Assembly (NCBI RefSeq): GCF_002443255.2
Contig: NW_019211457.1
Location: forward strand, 50,456,137-50,520,136
Reading direction: 5' to 3'
DNA length: 64,000 nucleotides
Origin: Varroa destructor
Lineage: Eukaryota > Arthropoda > Arachnida > Mesostigmata > Varroidae
The stretch's first letter is position 1, and every line of letters starts with the position of its first letter. Position numbers and translations under genes: made by a program. Shown one piece after another: positions 37,934 to 54,281 of the stretch. The notes beneath the pieces were generated by a model, which was given only the letters and a program-made list of their open reading frames with translations, did not search any database and was not told the DNA's origin.

Positions 37934-39732
37934 AAGGAATCATTAACGAAGTGATGCCTATATTTACTGTTGACACAACAATTTAACATATGAAGATAAC
38001 AGGATATAGTTTGCACAAAGAACGAACGGCTCTTTTGGACTAAGTTCTTGCTCTTGATCTGCCACTATTCAAGAATACATACTTCACAGTGGGTATTGGT
38101 CGTACCTATGAGATTTTATATTGACAAAAGTACTATACACAAAAGCTGATAACAGCTCGCAGCAAAAGACAGTGGTCGGACGTTTGTCTTCGAAAGGTGA
38201 TAGAATCCTGTACTGCCTGTACTCGTCTGTTACGTGTTAGATAAGCAGACGTCGGAAAGTAGACCGTTCACAGAACGTCTTTGTCATAGGAAAATGAAAA
38301 CTGAGCAACTATCGCTATCTGCCGTATCTCGTGCGACTAGTGCGCATATATTTTCCGCTTTAAGGCTAGGGTTCACTTACCAGACAGGCAGCAATAGGAA
38401 AGAACAAGGTGTTTGATCAGACACAAAATTGTTTGATACGTAACGTAGTAGTTTGTTATAGTACTAAAAAGTGAGCAATAACTTTTTTTTGTAACAAGCT
38501 AACGGATTTGATTGACTTGTCTACGCCATTAGCGCTGTTCACCCAGAACCCCAGTGAATGTCGACATCAAATCACCTCAAACTGATCTGACTGACAAAAA
38601 CTACTATATACTATTGAAGTTAGTATGTTTTTTTTTTTTCATAATAACGATGCAGCGGGATTGAGTGGAGTAAACGTATCGTTTTGTTGATTATGAGTCA
38701 TCTAAAAGACGACTAGACGCTGAACTGATTGGGGCATGTAATGTGTTTAGTGAAAAACATTGATAATTCTTGTTGGGGCTACGTAGCAGGTACGTTGACG
38801 TACATGTAAATTGGCAATTTACGGTTTCAAGAATTAGTCTGCACAAACCTAAGCTTAGGCAAGGACGGACAACAGAGCAACACGAATAATAACATGAATG
38901 AGTAAACTGTATATACCTTTATCAGGTAGACCGCAAAAGCTATTATATTCTCGTAAACAATTCCGGAAAGATCATAAACGATGCTTTTTCAGGTGAATAG
39001 ATACTAGGCCACGCACCGCGCGCCTAATTATAATTCACTGCCATAGCTTGGAATAGCTTCACATCTGTAGAACTGTACGTCTACTTCCGCGAACTTACCT
39101 TCCTAAGTTGCGAGAGGTTCGTTAAAAGCAGGTGTAGGCGGAAAGTCAAGGTGTCGTTTCTCTGAGTAAAAGTATTTCTACGGGGAGGTACACTATTTTT
39201 TTGCCGTGCAGACGAGGTTAACTTAAGATAGGTAGGTAGGTAGGTCCGGGCGTCTTAGTTTCTTCAGGTGTGTAATTTCTATGCCATAGGCAACCGATGG
39301 GCTGTTATAGGGTGAGAAGCTAGAGGGCGATTTCTGATGACAGACATTGCTATCATAGTTTCCCCGCACACTTTTAGGTAATGTGGAATGAAAAGCTCCG
39401 CCGTTAAACAAAAAGTATATAAAAGAAGCAATCTAATCTTATTATCAGGCAAACGACCAGTTTCTAGCAATTTTAGTGCCACGCCACTGAGTTAGCAAGT
39501 CAAAGCTCTTATTGCCTTTAAAGTCCTTAAAGACAATTTTAAGGCCTCTGGCGACTGGGCAGTAAAACTTTAAAGGAAAGGGGTTTTCCTCGAGCGCTCA
39601 CCGATACCCTCTCTGGTCCGGGCCGCTAATAGATGAATGCAGTATGTACGGGCCTGTTTTTTTTCTAATCATTTATGACTTTTAAGTTCGTTGATTAGTT
39701 CAGCTTATTTTCAGATCGGTTCTGTCTGAAAA
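37934..39732 (+). other. Intergenic region and putative 5' leader of CTH copy B
   Basis: No coding exon is seen. Near 39137-39165 a block GGCGGAAAGT followed by TTTCTCTGA|GTAAAA resembles the CCGGAAAGT...TTTCG|GTGAGT end of the candidate first exon of copy A. The copy B start codon lies 16 nt behind a good acceptor (CTTATTTTCAG, 39706-39716). A TAGG tetranucleotide run lies at 39229-39244. Confidence 0.35.
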
Positions 39733-43200
<3,468 letters not shown>

Positions 43201-43292
43201 CAAGTTCGAATATGAGCGATCGGGCACCACACGTTACTGCAGTGCGCGATTTTTCCCACTCGTAGTTTCAGCCTTGATTGATTTTCATCATA

Positions 43293-43298
43293 AATAAA
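43293..43298 (+). terminator. Poly(A) signal of CTH copy B
   Basis: AATAAA within ATAAATAAACA, 93 nt after the stop codon. Confidence 0.7.
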
Positions 43299-43299
43299 C

Positions 43300-45724
43300 A
43301 AATCATTAAACATCTATTCAACATATTGCGTCTTACACATTGAACACTTATAATATATCTACGCTTCACAAAGCAGATTTTGGTTCTATAACGTAATTTC
43401 TTTGATGGCGCTGCTGAAATAATATTTCTAATTAGTGTGACAAGATAGCAAACAACTGCGTGTACTGGCCCAAACGGCGGCCTAATCTACCTTTTCCTGT
43501 GAAATGTGCTATATGTACCTCGTAGCTAATCATTATCTTAGGTTTTCTTTAACGATATGAATATTCAGGCAAACGCTCGAAAAATATTCGGTAGGGGTTT
43601 CAATAGAACGTCTATAGATGGCGCATGATTTTATTCAATGCTAATAACAACAGTTTTTTTTTTTAACACTTGAATAAAATAATTTTTCTAATGTGATAAT
43701 CAGAATGGTTAATTTACGATCTGATGATAAATATCAGGATATCTTGTGCTGCAATTTAAGAACAATATATTTGTCTTATGAATTGCGAGAATATTCAAGT
43801 TTTTTAGACATGGCTGTAACTTTAGCAATTTCGAATATGGGTACCTGTTAGCCAATTACAGACTAATACCAGGTGAAGTGTGTAGCTAGCAAATGTTTGA
43901 TTGCTATCATATATAAATGATACTGACACCTGCAATCCTTTACGAGGAATCTGCTAATGTAAAAGATGAATTGTATCTACGAGGAGAACACGGTCTGTTG
44001 TTTACTGTTTAGAAGTAAAAGGCTTTAAAATCATCGAGTGTTATTAGAGAGGCATTAGATGACCAATAAACCGTCCGAATTAGAGAAACAATATATTTTT
44101 TATAAAGTTACAAAAATATAATATAGTTATTCTATTATTAAAGTTAATTAATAACAAGAAATAATCAAAAACACACGTGTAACTTTTGTCTTAGCATTAC
44201 GCCTAACGCTTATTCTTGGAAAACGTTACCGAACTAAATAGTGACGTGTAATCATTTAGGCCAAGTTTCAACGAATGCCTTGCAGGCGTTTTAACTGTCA
44301 AGTTACCAGGTTCGGTGCTGCGATAGCGTTTAGAGTTAAATTTGTTAATAAGAAGCTAGTCGATACAACGTTCGTAGCCACCACAATCAAAGCCTTGACG
44401 AAAAAAAAACAATGCACGCAATATTAGCCGGTGCAGTAAAATGATTAACTCAAATTGAAAGCAGGCCTTATGATTATAATTTTGTTTTTCTCTTTTAAAA
44501 TACCTGGCTATTTATTCTAGGGGAATCCCGTCTAGCACTACGTCGATTTCTGATTATTTTGTAAATCCTATAGTAGACTCGCTACTTTCGAGCAATCAGC
44601 TCATGTGTATGCGTTTTCATTTCTGTTTCGTGGAGGCCATGCTTCTTCCATTGTGGCATCCCAGCAAATTGATTCATTCTTGAATTGCGTAATAATAGTC
44701 TCTACGGAAAGAGCAGCGAAGAGAGATTGCCGTAGACGGCCCTTCGTAAGCAGACCTCTGTATAAAGATCTTCGACAGTGAGGATTGCGATTCAAGTGTG
44801 AGTAGATGTAGCAAAAAGTGATTTGGGCACTGCTGCTTACCCTCCCGCGTTTCTCAATAGGTAGGGCCAGAAAAATCAGACATCAATACTGTAGTACTAT
44901 ATCTTGTTAGTTAGTTAGTTGCAGTCGAGCGGAACTCATATGGATGTATCAAGGCTAACTTCCCTTGCCTCGTGCATTCGTCGCATGACAGAGCGCAGTC
45001 TTCTAATATTATTCCACATTATCTTCTCGTGGCTAGCTCCTGTCTACTTTCAGCGTATGTTTGATCCATAAAGGTAAGATTACTCACTCAGTTTTTCAGC
45101 AGCGATGCTTGAAGATAGCATACATGGTGTAATATATGATATTGAGTATGCTTAATAAATAATTTCGGTACAACGGAGAAATTGCAAGCCTAAACTCCGA
45201 AAAAAAGATGACGACCGGCATGACGCTGCATGCATAACTGACGATCATAAGATTCTATTGTCCCAGGTATGTGTAGTCGTAGTAAAATGTAACTAGATTC
45301 GCTTACTAATAAGCAGACTGTCAAGCCAAGATCGACACAAAAACACTCGCCAAGTTTTTTTTAAAAATTCTTTACAAAAAAAAAAAAAGTAGATTTGAGT
45401 AAAAAAAAAACTATTGTTTTTAACCCATTGCACTAATTTGTCACATATCTTAGCGGACCCTTAGTACACATTAATGGAAGTTTTAATGGAAAGCCGACTA
45501 TGATTAGATGAAATACTTTTACAATACAATACAATACAAAGTAACGTTTGTTACAGCGTCTGCCATAGAGTTTTCCTAAACCACTTAGCTTTCTCTCACA
45601 ATAATCTTCTCTGCACTAGTAAACTGTTCTGTTCGCTCTAAATTCTGCTGTTTCTTGTCATCGGCATACGAGAGCTAACCGGTAGGTCCTGAGGTAAGAG
45701 CGTCACGATCCTTTCCTTGCGACG
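43300..45724. other. Intergenic AT-rich DNA
   Basis: No supported exon. At 44601-44795 all three minus-strand frames are open over about 120 nt with mixed codons, which is suggestive but unassignable. An ACAAT pentanucleotide repeat lies near 45522-45540 and poly-A runs near 45377-45410. Confidence 0.4.
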
Positions 45725-48700
45725 ATGGAGATCCCGTGGATTTGTGCATCCGTCTTCCTTTTGGCGTATGTGGTGCTCGTCCTCGGAATAACGGATGGCA
45801 GCGCTATGGATGGAGGCGATAGTTCTGCGACGGATCCAGTTAACACCGAGACTGCCACGAATAACAAGCGGTTAAATAACAGAATTAATTTCGTCACCGA
45901 AAACACTTCCATAGACAATTTGACAGAAGTTAAGCTCGAACTACCTGAATTAGTTATGAATCGAACGGTCGCTATTCTTATGAGATTCATGGATCAGGAC
46001 ACTCGTGGAAGATTTGAGTCTAAGGAAATACGGCAGGTTAGTCGAACTTTTTTTTTTGCACTATAGAATTTTATGAGCTGATCTAGCGTAAGATAATTAT
46101 ATTCACTAATCCAAAAAAAGCTAAATTCTGCAAAAAGTCTGATCTAGATAATAGGAGACTACGAAAAATATTGAGACGCGTTGAACAAGAACCGTACAGC
46201 ATCGGTTGTCTATCTGTTATAGATATCTTAGTGAACGGAACATTCTGGCCCACTTTACCTATCAACAAAATATCAACTCGATCTGTATTCATAAGATCGT
46301 CCACTATTGATAATCAACAGAACTTTGAGAAGAAATGCTATAGAGACATGCGAACTATAGATATAATAAGAGACTATTTTTCACCGTATTAAATAGTGTG
46401 AAATTGAGTTTATATCACGCGGCACATTTTTGATTCAAAGGCATAATAAACAAAAGAGGCAAATAATTAAAAAGGCAGAAGAGAAGAATCATTTTGACCC
46501 GTACAGCTTGGCGTTCAGCGAAACGCTATGATACATTTTATCTATAATATGAAGCCAGTGCACACTATACAGTTTCATTGTGTGACAACTGAGTTTTTCG
46601 TAGTTGTAGAATGAGTACACTCATATTGCGGCGCTCGGACGTCCGGCTTTCATTCAATATATGGAAATTTTATTGTTGATTGACAAAATTTCCGTACGCT
46701 CACTAGAAACAAGGTCGCTATACAAGGGGCACGATCAAAGGAAAGGTCCGCAGTTTACGTCGTTGCGTGTGCACGTACGTGTCGGCTATGTCTACACTAT
46801 TTGAGCTAACAACTCATTTTAATCATACTCTTGTTAATGCTTACTATTAGTTGAACTTTTAGTTCTCGCTAGAAAACATTGATCGATCTTTCCTGCATTA
46901 TAGCTAGCACGAGCCTAGAGTTTTTGTTGGAGGAACAATTGCGGTAAAGTGGGCTTGAGTATCAACATCCACCTCTACAGATGTATACGATGAATTATGC
47001 AATAAAACCTAAAATATCACTGTTACCGTCGCCCCCTCTCTAAATAATCAAAAGGTTGTTTTTTTCCTTCTCTGCAGACAAACTATATGAGAAGTAATAC
47101 CAAACGCAGGTAAAACCGAAACAAATTTTTGAATGATAAAAAAAATCAATGCCACCAGCTATGAATACAGTGATTCTAAAAGGTGAATGTTACACATTGG
47201 GCAATTTTAATTATGATTCGTTTCTACAGTTGCTACTACGTATTTGACGTTAGCTAACTTTGAAGTTCGAAACTATTTGAAATCGCTAATTAGAACTTAC
47301 CCTGTGAGTGTATTTTGCTGTGGTCAATAATTTTAGCGAAATCCGTATCTTTCCTAAATAGCATCTAATATGAATCAGTGACCCTCCATTTATTTACATT
47401 ACTTTTGCTTAATTTCTGTTGCCTACAGTTAGCCTTAAACACTAAGGTACCCTGCTTGATGAAGACACTGCGCGACATCGATCAAGTCGTTTTAAATGAT
47501 ACGCTTATTATCCTAGAGAGGCATGTAACCTGTGTTCAGGAAGTCCTTGACAGCCCTGGAGGAATCAATGATACCACAGAATTTCAAGCGTTTTGCAGCA
47601 GAGATGACGAACAAATTGACAAAGCTGTACGTATGGCAAATGAATATTATAGATAATTTCTGAAACTACTAGGCTGTTACAAACGAATCCGGTGGACTTT
47701 GAAATTGAACGATTTTTTAATTAGCTGAACTGGAGTGGTCTTGTATTTTTTGTCAGAGGTATTCTCCTTTATTTTTTACACACTGTCCCAATGCTATAGC
47801 AACTTTTGGATAGCAATTACCACCAATTCGCGTACGACATATGACATTTTTCTATAGCGTATCGTAGTAAATCGATATTGGGGTATGCTTGCTGGGGGCT
47901 TTTCATGCTCGAAAAAGGCTTTTTAGAGCATGAAAAGCCCCGCTATTACACAGGCTACGATTAGGAGAGTAAGCGAGTATACATAAATGTTGAATATTCT
48001 TTTAGTTAGTCTATAAATTAGTTCAGGCATGACAATATGAGGTCTAGCGTTGTTATCAAGTAACTAGACTGCGTGCTTTTGATGTCTTGAGTCCCTTGAG
48101 TTGGTTCATTTTTGGCGAGTCTCCCTTAGTAGTATATGCCATTAATATCTATTAATTATATTATCTATTAATAATACTACTACTATATTCCGTCCGAACC
48201 TATTTAACACTGTTGTTGTATTCGATGTCTTTCTAGGGGAACGCCATTCTATTGCCTACTTGCTTTCTATCTCGTGGTCGAGACTGAATTTTACCTCGCC
48301 TATGGCGATCGTATGCTTAAGGCAAATTTTTGTTGTTCCACAAATTACCCGTGGAATCCACTGCACGCATTTCCAAGTGTCCTGGAGCCAATCTACAGAG
48401 GCTCATTTTTTGCTCTGTTTCCGCTTATTCGGCGTTGAATCTACAACTCTGTAGCACGTTACATGTTAAATTCCAGTTTTCACTGATAAAGAACCCTTAG
48501 ACTCAAGCTCTGCTTTCGCGAAAAATCTCCTTGGTCCCGGTAATTCGTTCTTGTCCTTTGGTTTCCAACCTCTGCGCACCTCCTCGCTGATCTTCCCCAG
48601 TCCAATCATCGTTCTTGAAACGTTTGTGTCATCCACGTACTGTGCTTTCACTCAGCGTTTGCTTGCCTTATGCCTTCATCAACTCCCGATGCATTCCCAC

Positions 48701-49373
48701 GGCGCGGTGTCCTTCGAAAGAAAAAATTTAACGATCAAACGTTGATTGTCGAAACTAAAATAGGTTATTCTTTTGAACTTACGTCTCCAGATGTAAACTC
48801 AACCGGTCCTCACATACGAGTTACTGACAGACTGGGGTGTTTACCAGCCAGGTCTCATCTGCTAGCAACACGTAATTCGAGAATTAACCAGTTTTAAAGT
48901 TTGCCGGATTTGGTTATGACATTTTATTACGTGTAACTTCTGCATCGCTTCCATGCCAAACGGAAGAAGGCAATCTTACCGGCAAATAATGAAAAAAATT
49001 GCATTGTAACTTGGGGTGCTACGTTTTTTGTTGTTCAAAGCAAAAGCCAGTAAGCTTGAGTAGAAAAAATGGCGTACACCTCTCAATAAAGACAGCACTC
49101 CTAATGTGTCAAAATGCAGTTTTTTTTTTGTATTGTATATTTGTGTGCATGAACGAAGAATTACATGTTTCTGCCCACACATCGTTACTTTTTGCACCTT
49201 CAATATGACTTTACGTCCTTAGAAAGAATGATCAACACGAAACGATTAGATTCAATGCTGACATTTTGTTTCTATGTAGCGATTAATCTGCTTGAAAAAT
49301 ACAATTAAAATAATAAATACCACGTTGTAAAATCAATTCATTTCACAAATATAAAAGCATCAAAAAAAACATA

Positions 49374-49404
<31 letters not shown>

Positions 49405-50067
49405 TTTTTTTTTTAATATATATATATCCAATGTACTGTGGCAGAATGTGATTATTCATTTTGTATTTGCAGGTAGTTGATGCATTCAAGACATGCCATG
49501 TATTTATTGGTCCCAGATAACGTACCTCCGCAATATAACAGAATTTGAAATAAAATAGATGTCTCCAAAACTTGAAACGTTTTTTTTAAATAACTAGTTT
49601 AGTTGTGGTTAATTTAATAATCTGTTTATAGTGAACATAAAACGATTATTTTTATTTTCAGATATATACGCATTTAAGGACACAAGAGTATATCTCTAGC
49701 ATAAAAGATTACGATGTAAAGATTAACATTAAGATAACTTTCTAATCTCATAACTGTAATTCTTAAATGGCCCGTAACAAAGTACATATTTAATAAATAA
49801 AATGAAAAACATTTTAATTTGAAGGTGAAGCAAAGCTTTGCCAATACTATCTCAGAAGGCCAAGGACGAAACACTGAAAACCATCGGTATCGTAGATATG
49901 AAGTGAAAAGCATCCTAGTCGGGCGAATACTGAAAGGTGTTTCGTTTACTTTCGAAATCCAACAGTACGGGAAGGTTTTTCCAAACAAGAAATTTAAAGA
50001 GCATACGTACATACACAGTTCCATTGAGCCTGATTTAAATTACCAGCAGCGTTTACTTAATTTTTAG
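45725..50067 (+). CDS. Secreted protein of unknown family, three exons
   Basis: Exon 1 45725-46036 (CGGCAG|GTTAGT), exon 2 47429-47626 (CCTACAG acceptor, GCT|GTACGT donor) and exon 3 49825-50067 (TTTGAAG acceptor, TAG stop). All junctions are phase 0, giving about 250 aa. Residues 1-26 are a signal peptide (VFLLAYVVLVLG core). A Ser/Thr/Asp-rich linker follows, then several N-glycosylation sequons (NTS, NLT, NRT in exon 1; NDT twice in exon 2). The end of exon 1 holds DQDTRGRFESKE, which has the spacing of an EF-hand loop but Arg at position 5, so calcium binding is doubtful. Exon 2 adds three cysteines, and exon 3 is basic and hydrophilic. Exon 2 could alternatively be terminal (reads to TAA 47654-47656). 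No homologous family is recognised. Exon 1 is the firmest part; the chain rests on phase and splice-site agreement. Confidence 0.6.
47895..47941. repeat. Perfect 16-bp hairpin in intron 2 of the secreted-protein gene
   Basis: Arms 47895-47910 (GGGGCTTTTCATGCTC) and 47926-47941 are exact reverse complements around a 15-nt loop that is itself partly self-complementary. It lies 269 nt after exon 2. It could form a stable RNA stem in the pre-mRNA or be a foldback-element remnant. Confidence 0.85.
48233..48430 (+). other. Ambiguous open region within intron 2
   Basis: After a TTTCTAG acceptor-like site, two plus-strand frames stay open for nearly 200 nt. Neither phase matches the phase-0 donor of exon 2 without a stop, so I do not include it in the gene. 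Confidence 0.2.
49372..49430. repeat. TA and T-tract low-complexity block
   Basis: Alternating TA, then T tracts, then alternating TA again. This is simple-sequence DNA in an intron. Confidence 0.85.
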
Positions 50068-50288
50068 CTTGGATTTTGGTTCAAATTTTTTTTCGGTTTT
50101 TTGTTCCTTCTATAATTACGCCATTTTATTTGGGTGATTTAATTCCATGGAATCATCCTCCATGGTAATATGAAACAGTTAATATGAAAAGATAAATCGT
50201 CGAATAGCATAAAGCTCATCAAGAATTTACTAAGCTTTAAACGAACATCGGAAAGATATATATATATATATATTATATATTTTTTATA

Positions 50289-50300
50289 CATTTTAATAAC

Positions 50301-50331
<31 letters not shown>

Positions 50332-50341
50332 TATTAAAATG
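50289..50341. repeat. AT-rich palindrome with TA core
   Basis: Arms CATTTTAATAACAT and ATGTTATTAAAATG flank an alternating TA core, making a 53-nt near-perfect cruciform-capable palindrome. More TA repeat lies at 50257-50280. Confidence 0.85.
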
Positions 50342-50344
50342 AGG

Positions 50345-53255
50345 AAAGAAATCCAGTATATTTGAGTCAGGATCTGTAGGTGTAATGTCAGTGCCGTAAT
50401 ACTGTTAGTAAATGTATCTTTTAATGCTGAGGCACTCAGAAGTCACTTCAAAGCGCGCGGGCTAGTTCTGGAAAGCTTAAGTAAAACACAAGTAATGTGA
50501 CTAGCGACTGGTTACGTAGTAGGTTACCAATAAGTAAAATTAAAATTACAACTTTTGCCGTTGCCTTAGTGGTACGTAAAGGTTCTGGGCAATTTTGCTG
50601 AAGTCTTCTAGTTAATCTTTTAATCGCACAAACAAAACCTGTATTCGGATAGCACAACTCCCAAAAAAATTATATGAAACACTTGACCCCGAAAAATCTT
50701 ATCCAATATCGTGTATCAGAGATTACATAACCGCCGGAAGCAGGTTCTAGAATTAAATCCATCTAACATGGATCGAACATGGAACCTGATGGTTGGACCT
50801 GATCCTCCCTCCCTCATATATCACTTTGTGCTAGCCCGGATGTTATAATATTACTATGAGCTGGTGAAACGCAATGGTAGATGTGGCCGGATCAGCTCGC
50901 TAAGTTTATCGCGATTGGACACCCCAACACGCCAGACTAGCTAGGTCAATGGCGGAATGCAAAATGCGACCCCACTTACACTGTGAACGCAACCCAGTTG
51001 CCTCGTCTGCCCATCTGTGAATCTAGTTGGTCTTACCTTTTCAAATTTTGTTGGGGAAACATATCGCTATTTTTTTCGTAATTCCATGACAAACAGATGC
51101 CCGTAAAAAGCCTCTGAGTTCACTTGCTAATAAGGCTTTAATGTCTGAATAAAATCTACTGGAATAACCTTATGTTAATCCAATGAGCCACAAATATTCA
51201 TTCCACTGCTAATCGTAAGTAACAATTAAAATTTGCGAAATATTATCACCTAAAACAGGCAATAATAGCTAGAAGATAACAATTCTAATATTAGGGAATT
51301 CTACAAATTATATTTGTGCAGATCTCAAAGTTATATGCGCCTGCCTTGAGTTAGCGGGAACTACGCTCTACATACATCTATGTACATGTGTTTAAGAATA
51401 TAACAGACATTTTATAAAATCTTAGGGAAATAATAAAGCCACGGCTGACTTCAACTTCCCCTTAAATTTATTTACTCGTTTAATATACGCTGCTGAAAAC
51501 TATTGTATAATATCCCTCATGATATATCCGCAGTACAAACATATGTTACCAAATCATTTACTTATAACATCTCGCCCCAAGCTCAATACGCAAGTGTCCT
51601 TCATTGATCACACTAATAGCAAATTCTCTTTCTTCACTCATTGTGTTTACTACTCGTATCCGACATTTTAATAATTGTTTTGTTCTTATCTTCTTTGACA
51701 GTTTTGTCTTCCCAATGCTTTGTTCTGACCGTCGCTTGTCAACTTTTGTTTCACGACTACGTGTAAATCTCGCGTTTATTCAGTTTCCCCACCTCGCCCA
51801 CGTCACTAATCAGCCATTAGTATAACACAGCATTGACGCTCCTGTCATATCCGGTTCAACTGCGGCCTAAGAATAGACTGCTTTTAGCAGAGGCATCTAC
51901 ATACAATTATCTGTTGTCCTTATTGTCGACCCCCGTATATCTGAGGATCCTGGTGAAGGTATTTTCACGTAACACCATCTAATATAGTTGTCCCAAATAA
52001 TCACTTCCTTCGTCTCTCTGATGCTTACTGATGCGTTCATTCAGTTGATTGTTTCTGTTTGAAAATAGAACAACTCCGTCACTGCAGACTACTCTGAATG
52101 CTCTGCTTCAGTGAAATTGACAGCGAGTCTGTAAATAAAATGTATACCAGCTGCGGACTACACATTTTCCTCGACACATCCTAAACCTATTTCGCTTTTT
52201 AACTGCCAGTCAGCTACTCATAAAAAGTAGTACCAAGTTAAATGTTAAACCACATTCAGCCTAGCTCAAAGTTATTCAGACTTGGAACCACAATCCATAT
52301 TACCAGGCCTGAACAACCCACTCCTTTTCCGCAGTCTAGTACTGACATTAGCAAAACAGTAGGTAACAGGTCCGTGAGCGAAACAGCTTGATAGTTCTAA
52401 CAGACAGAGGTCAACCAAAACATTTTCAAAAAAAATTTACACGTTTTATAAAAAGAATATTTGCTAAACATGGATCTTAGAAATGGCGACGGTTAGGAAC
52501 GCTTCCTCTATGTTAGGCCGCAGCCGATGGCCTAGCCTACATTTCTTTCCCTTTATTAAATTTACGTCCCTTCTGGTACAAAAGCTGCAATAGAGACAAG
52601 GGCTGTATGCCTTGCCATGACCAACTTATACAATAATCTATCGAGCTCAGCGTTTTAATTATTGAATAAAAATATTTTTAGCTGGGCTGGATAGATGCAC
52701 TTTCCGAATCTCTAGACGCAAGGCGGAAGTTTGCGATATAAAAACGTTGAAGTATTACAATATACCAGATTGAGGTGAACTGCTTCATGCATGCTAGTTC
52801 ATGCATAGGCTTTGCGCAACACTTCTGTTTAGTGATGTACCCACCAATTGTTCTTTGGTCAGCGCTTGCATTTTACTACTACTACAGATGCGCTTGTTGC
52901 GTAGGGTCGCATGGTATGGAAAAACTCCGGTTTTCACTAACTACTGAATCGTGACCATGATGTATAGATCACAGCCATTACTCGCACAACTCTACCAGAG
53001 CACCGAGATGAACTACGAGCTGTTTAGAATTATCGATGAGATTCGAATAAATGCAACGATTTATAGGCTGATCAATGAAGTTTCTACCGTAGTAGGTCAT
53101 CACTATTTTTTTTTTATATATTTATAGCACGCAACACTACCATTAATGAACATACATAAGGTCATTATTACACTATTAGTTGTAGACAAATAACTTACAC
53201 ACAGTCGATCTATATATTGGATAAGTGTAAACAATAATAAGCAATAGTCTAGAAT
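50345..53255. other. Intergenic stretch
   Basis: No supported gene. Open frames are short and AT-driven. A CT-rich plus-strand frame at 51604-51825 has no domain support. Confidence 0.45.
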
Positions 53256-53261
53256 TTTATT
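53256..53261 (-). terminator. Possible poly(A) signal of the ARL6IP5-like gene
   Basis: TTTATT on the plus strand reads AATAAA on the minus strand, 442 nt past the stop codon at 53703. It is the nearest one I noticed in that direction; use is unproven. Confidence 0.3.
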
Positions 53262-53702
53262 TTGTAGTGTCAGCTTAATGGCGTTTACGGATATTCTGAC
53301 AAAAAAAAACTGACAAGTCGAAGGTACCTCGAAAAGAAAAGATCTCAATTCATTTGCTTTTAATAGGTCACTTTTCATCAGCACAGGTCACCGCGCAAAC
53401 AAAAACACAGTACCAAGACGTACATAGTTCGTCAGGGGGGAAACAGCATATCTTTGCTGGTGATACCACACTTACGCACGCAGTTGAAGTCCATGCCGGA
53501 ATCCTCGTACAGGTTTACGAGGCAGATTGTACCGATATTGTGCATGATATATCAAGTTCGTAGGTTAATGCCGTCGAAATTAATGCGAGTTCAAACTGCC
53601 CTATGATTACTGTCATAGTTGCATACAAATATGGGCGCAATCAGACCGACAACGGCTGGTATTGGATAGGTGATTAGTTGTTTGTATTCGCTGCTGTTAC
53701 CG

Positions 53703-54281
53703 TCAGTTCAATATAGTAAGCTGCTCAAAGGACTCGCCCAGTTGCCTAAGCACAATGCCCATTGGTGAAGCCATTGCAGTCGCCCGGTCCTGGGGGCTAA
53801 TCGATTTAGTGCGGAAAAAGCGCGAGCGGAGCGATGCGTGTACAAAAACGGCAAAAAGCGGGATGACAACGCCACAAAAATAAACCGCTAAATTGCCCAC
53901 ATATATCACAATCAAATACGCGCCAGCCAACGAGACGATCAAGAAAAGCAGAGGATGGCCGCGTGTTACCGTGTGAACTAATGCCTGTGAGGTTTCCAGA
54001 AGCTTGAGTCCACCTATGATGGCTGCTACAGACATGAGCGATACTAAAAAGTCAAACGTATAGAATATTCCCAAGGGAACGAAAAAGACTAAGAGCACAA
54101 CTAGGTAGTTGGCCTGGAAATAAAGTAGGTTGCCAAGCACTTTGTTGGCCCAAGCGTCGGTATTCTGGATGTTCGGTACTTCAAATCGGCCAGTTGCAGC
54201 GACGAACTCTTCGATCGGTCGAAACGATGGCACCCCAGTGGTCATCGACGATGGTGCTTCGCGTGTTCCTTTCCCTGACAT
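53703..54281 (-). CDS. ARL6IP5: PRA1 family protein 3 / ARL6IP5 (JWA, addicsin), intronless
   Basis: A single uninterrupted frame of 192 codons from ATG (54281) to TGA (53703). The family is an ER membrane protein with a PRA1 domain that in vertebrates interacts with ARL6 and down-regulates the glutamate transporter EAAC1. Match to the family: DAWANKVLGNLLYFQANYLVV (residues about 42-62, compare the W-N-N/K-R/K-V-x-x-NLLY-x-Q-x-NYLVV signature), paired hydrophobic segments at about 59-95 and 110-149 forming the two membrane hairpins, HASLR after the last one, and the C-terminal SPMGIVLRQLGE that parallels TPMGIVL in the human protein. The N-terminus is about 10-15 residues longer than human and Ser/Thr-rich. 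Human ARL6IP5 has introns, so the intronless state is worth noting, but there are no stops or frameshifts and no visible A-tail, so I read it as functional. Confidence 0.92.
   Translation of the reverse strand: MSGKGTREAPSSMTTGVPSFRPIEEFVAATGRFEVPNIQNTDAWANKVLGNLLYFQANYLVVLLVFFVPLGIFYTFDFLVSLMSVAAIIGGLKLLETSQALVHTVTRGHPLLFLIVSLAGAYLIVIYVGNLAVYFCGVVIPLFAVFVHASLRSRFFRTKSISPQDRATAMASPMGIVLRQLGESFEQLTILN

Noticed and set aside
48233..48900. Run of open frames on both strands, considered as a middle exon of the secreted-protein gene
   Set aside because: The phase-0 reading hits a stop within 17 codons; other frames do not join the flanking exons.
53354..53563. Plus-strand frame with coding-like text behind an AATAG acceptor
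   Set aside because: Lies antisense to the likely 3' UTR of the ARL6IP5-like gene and has no domain.
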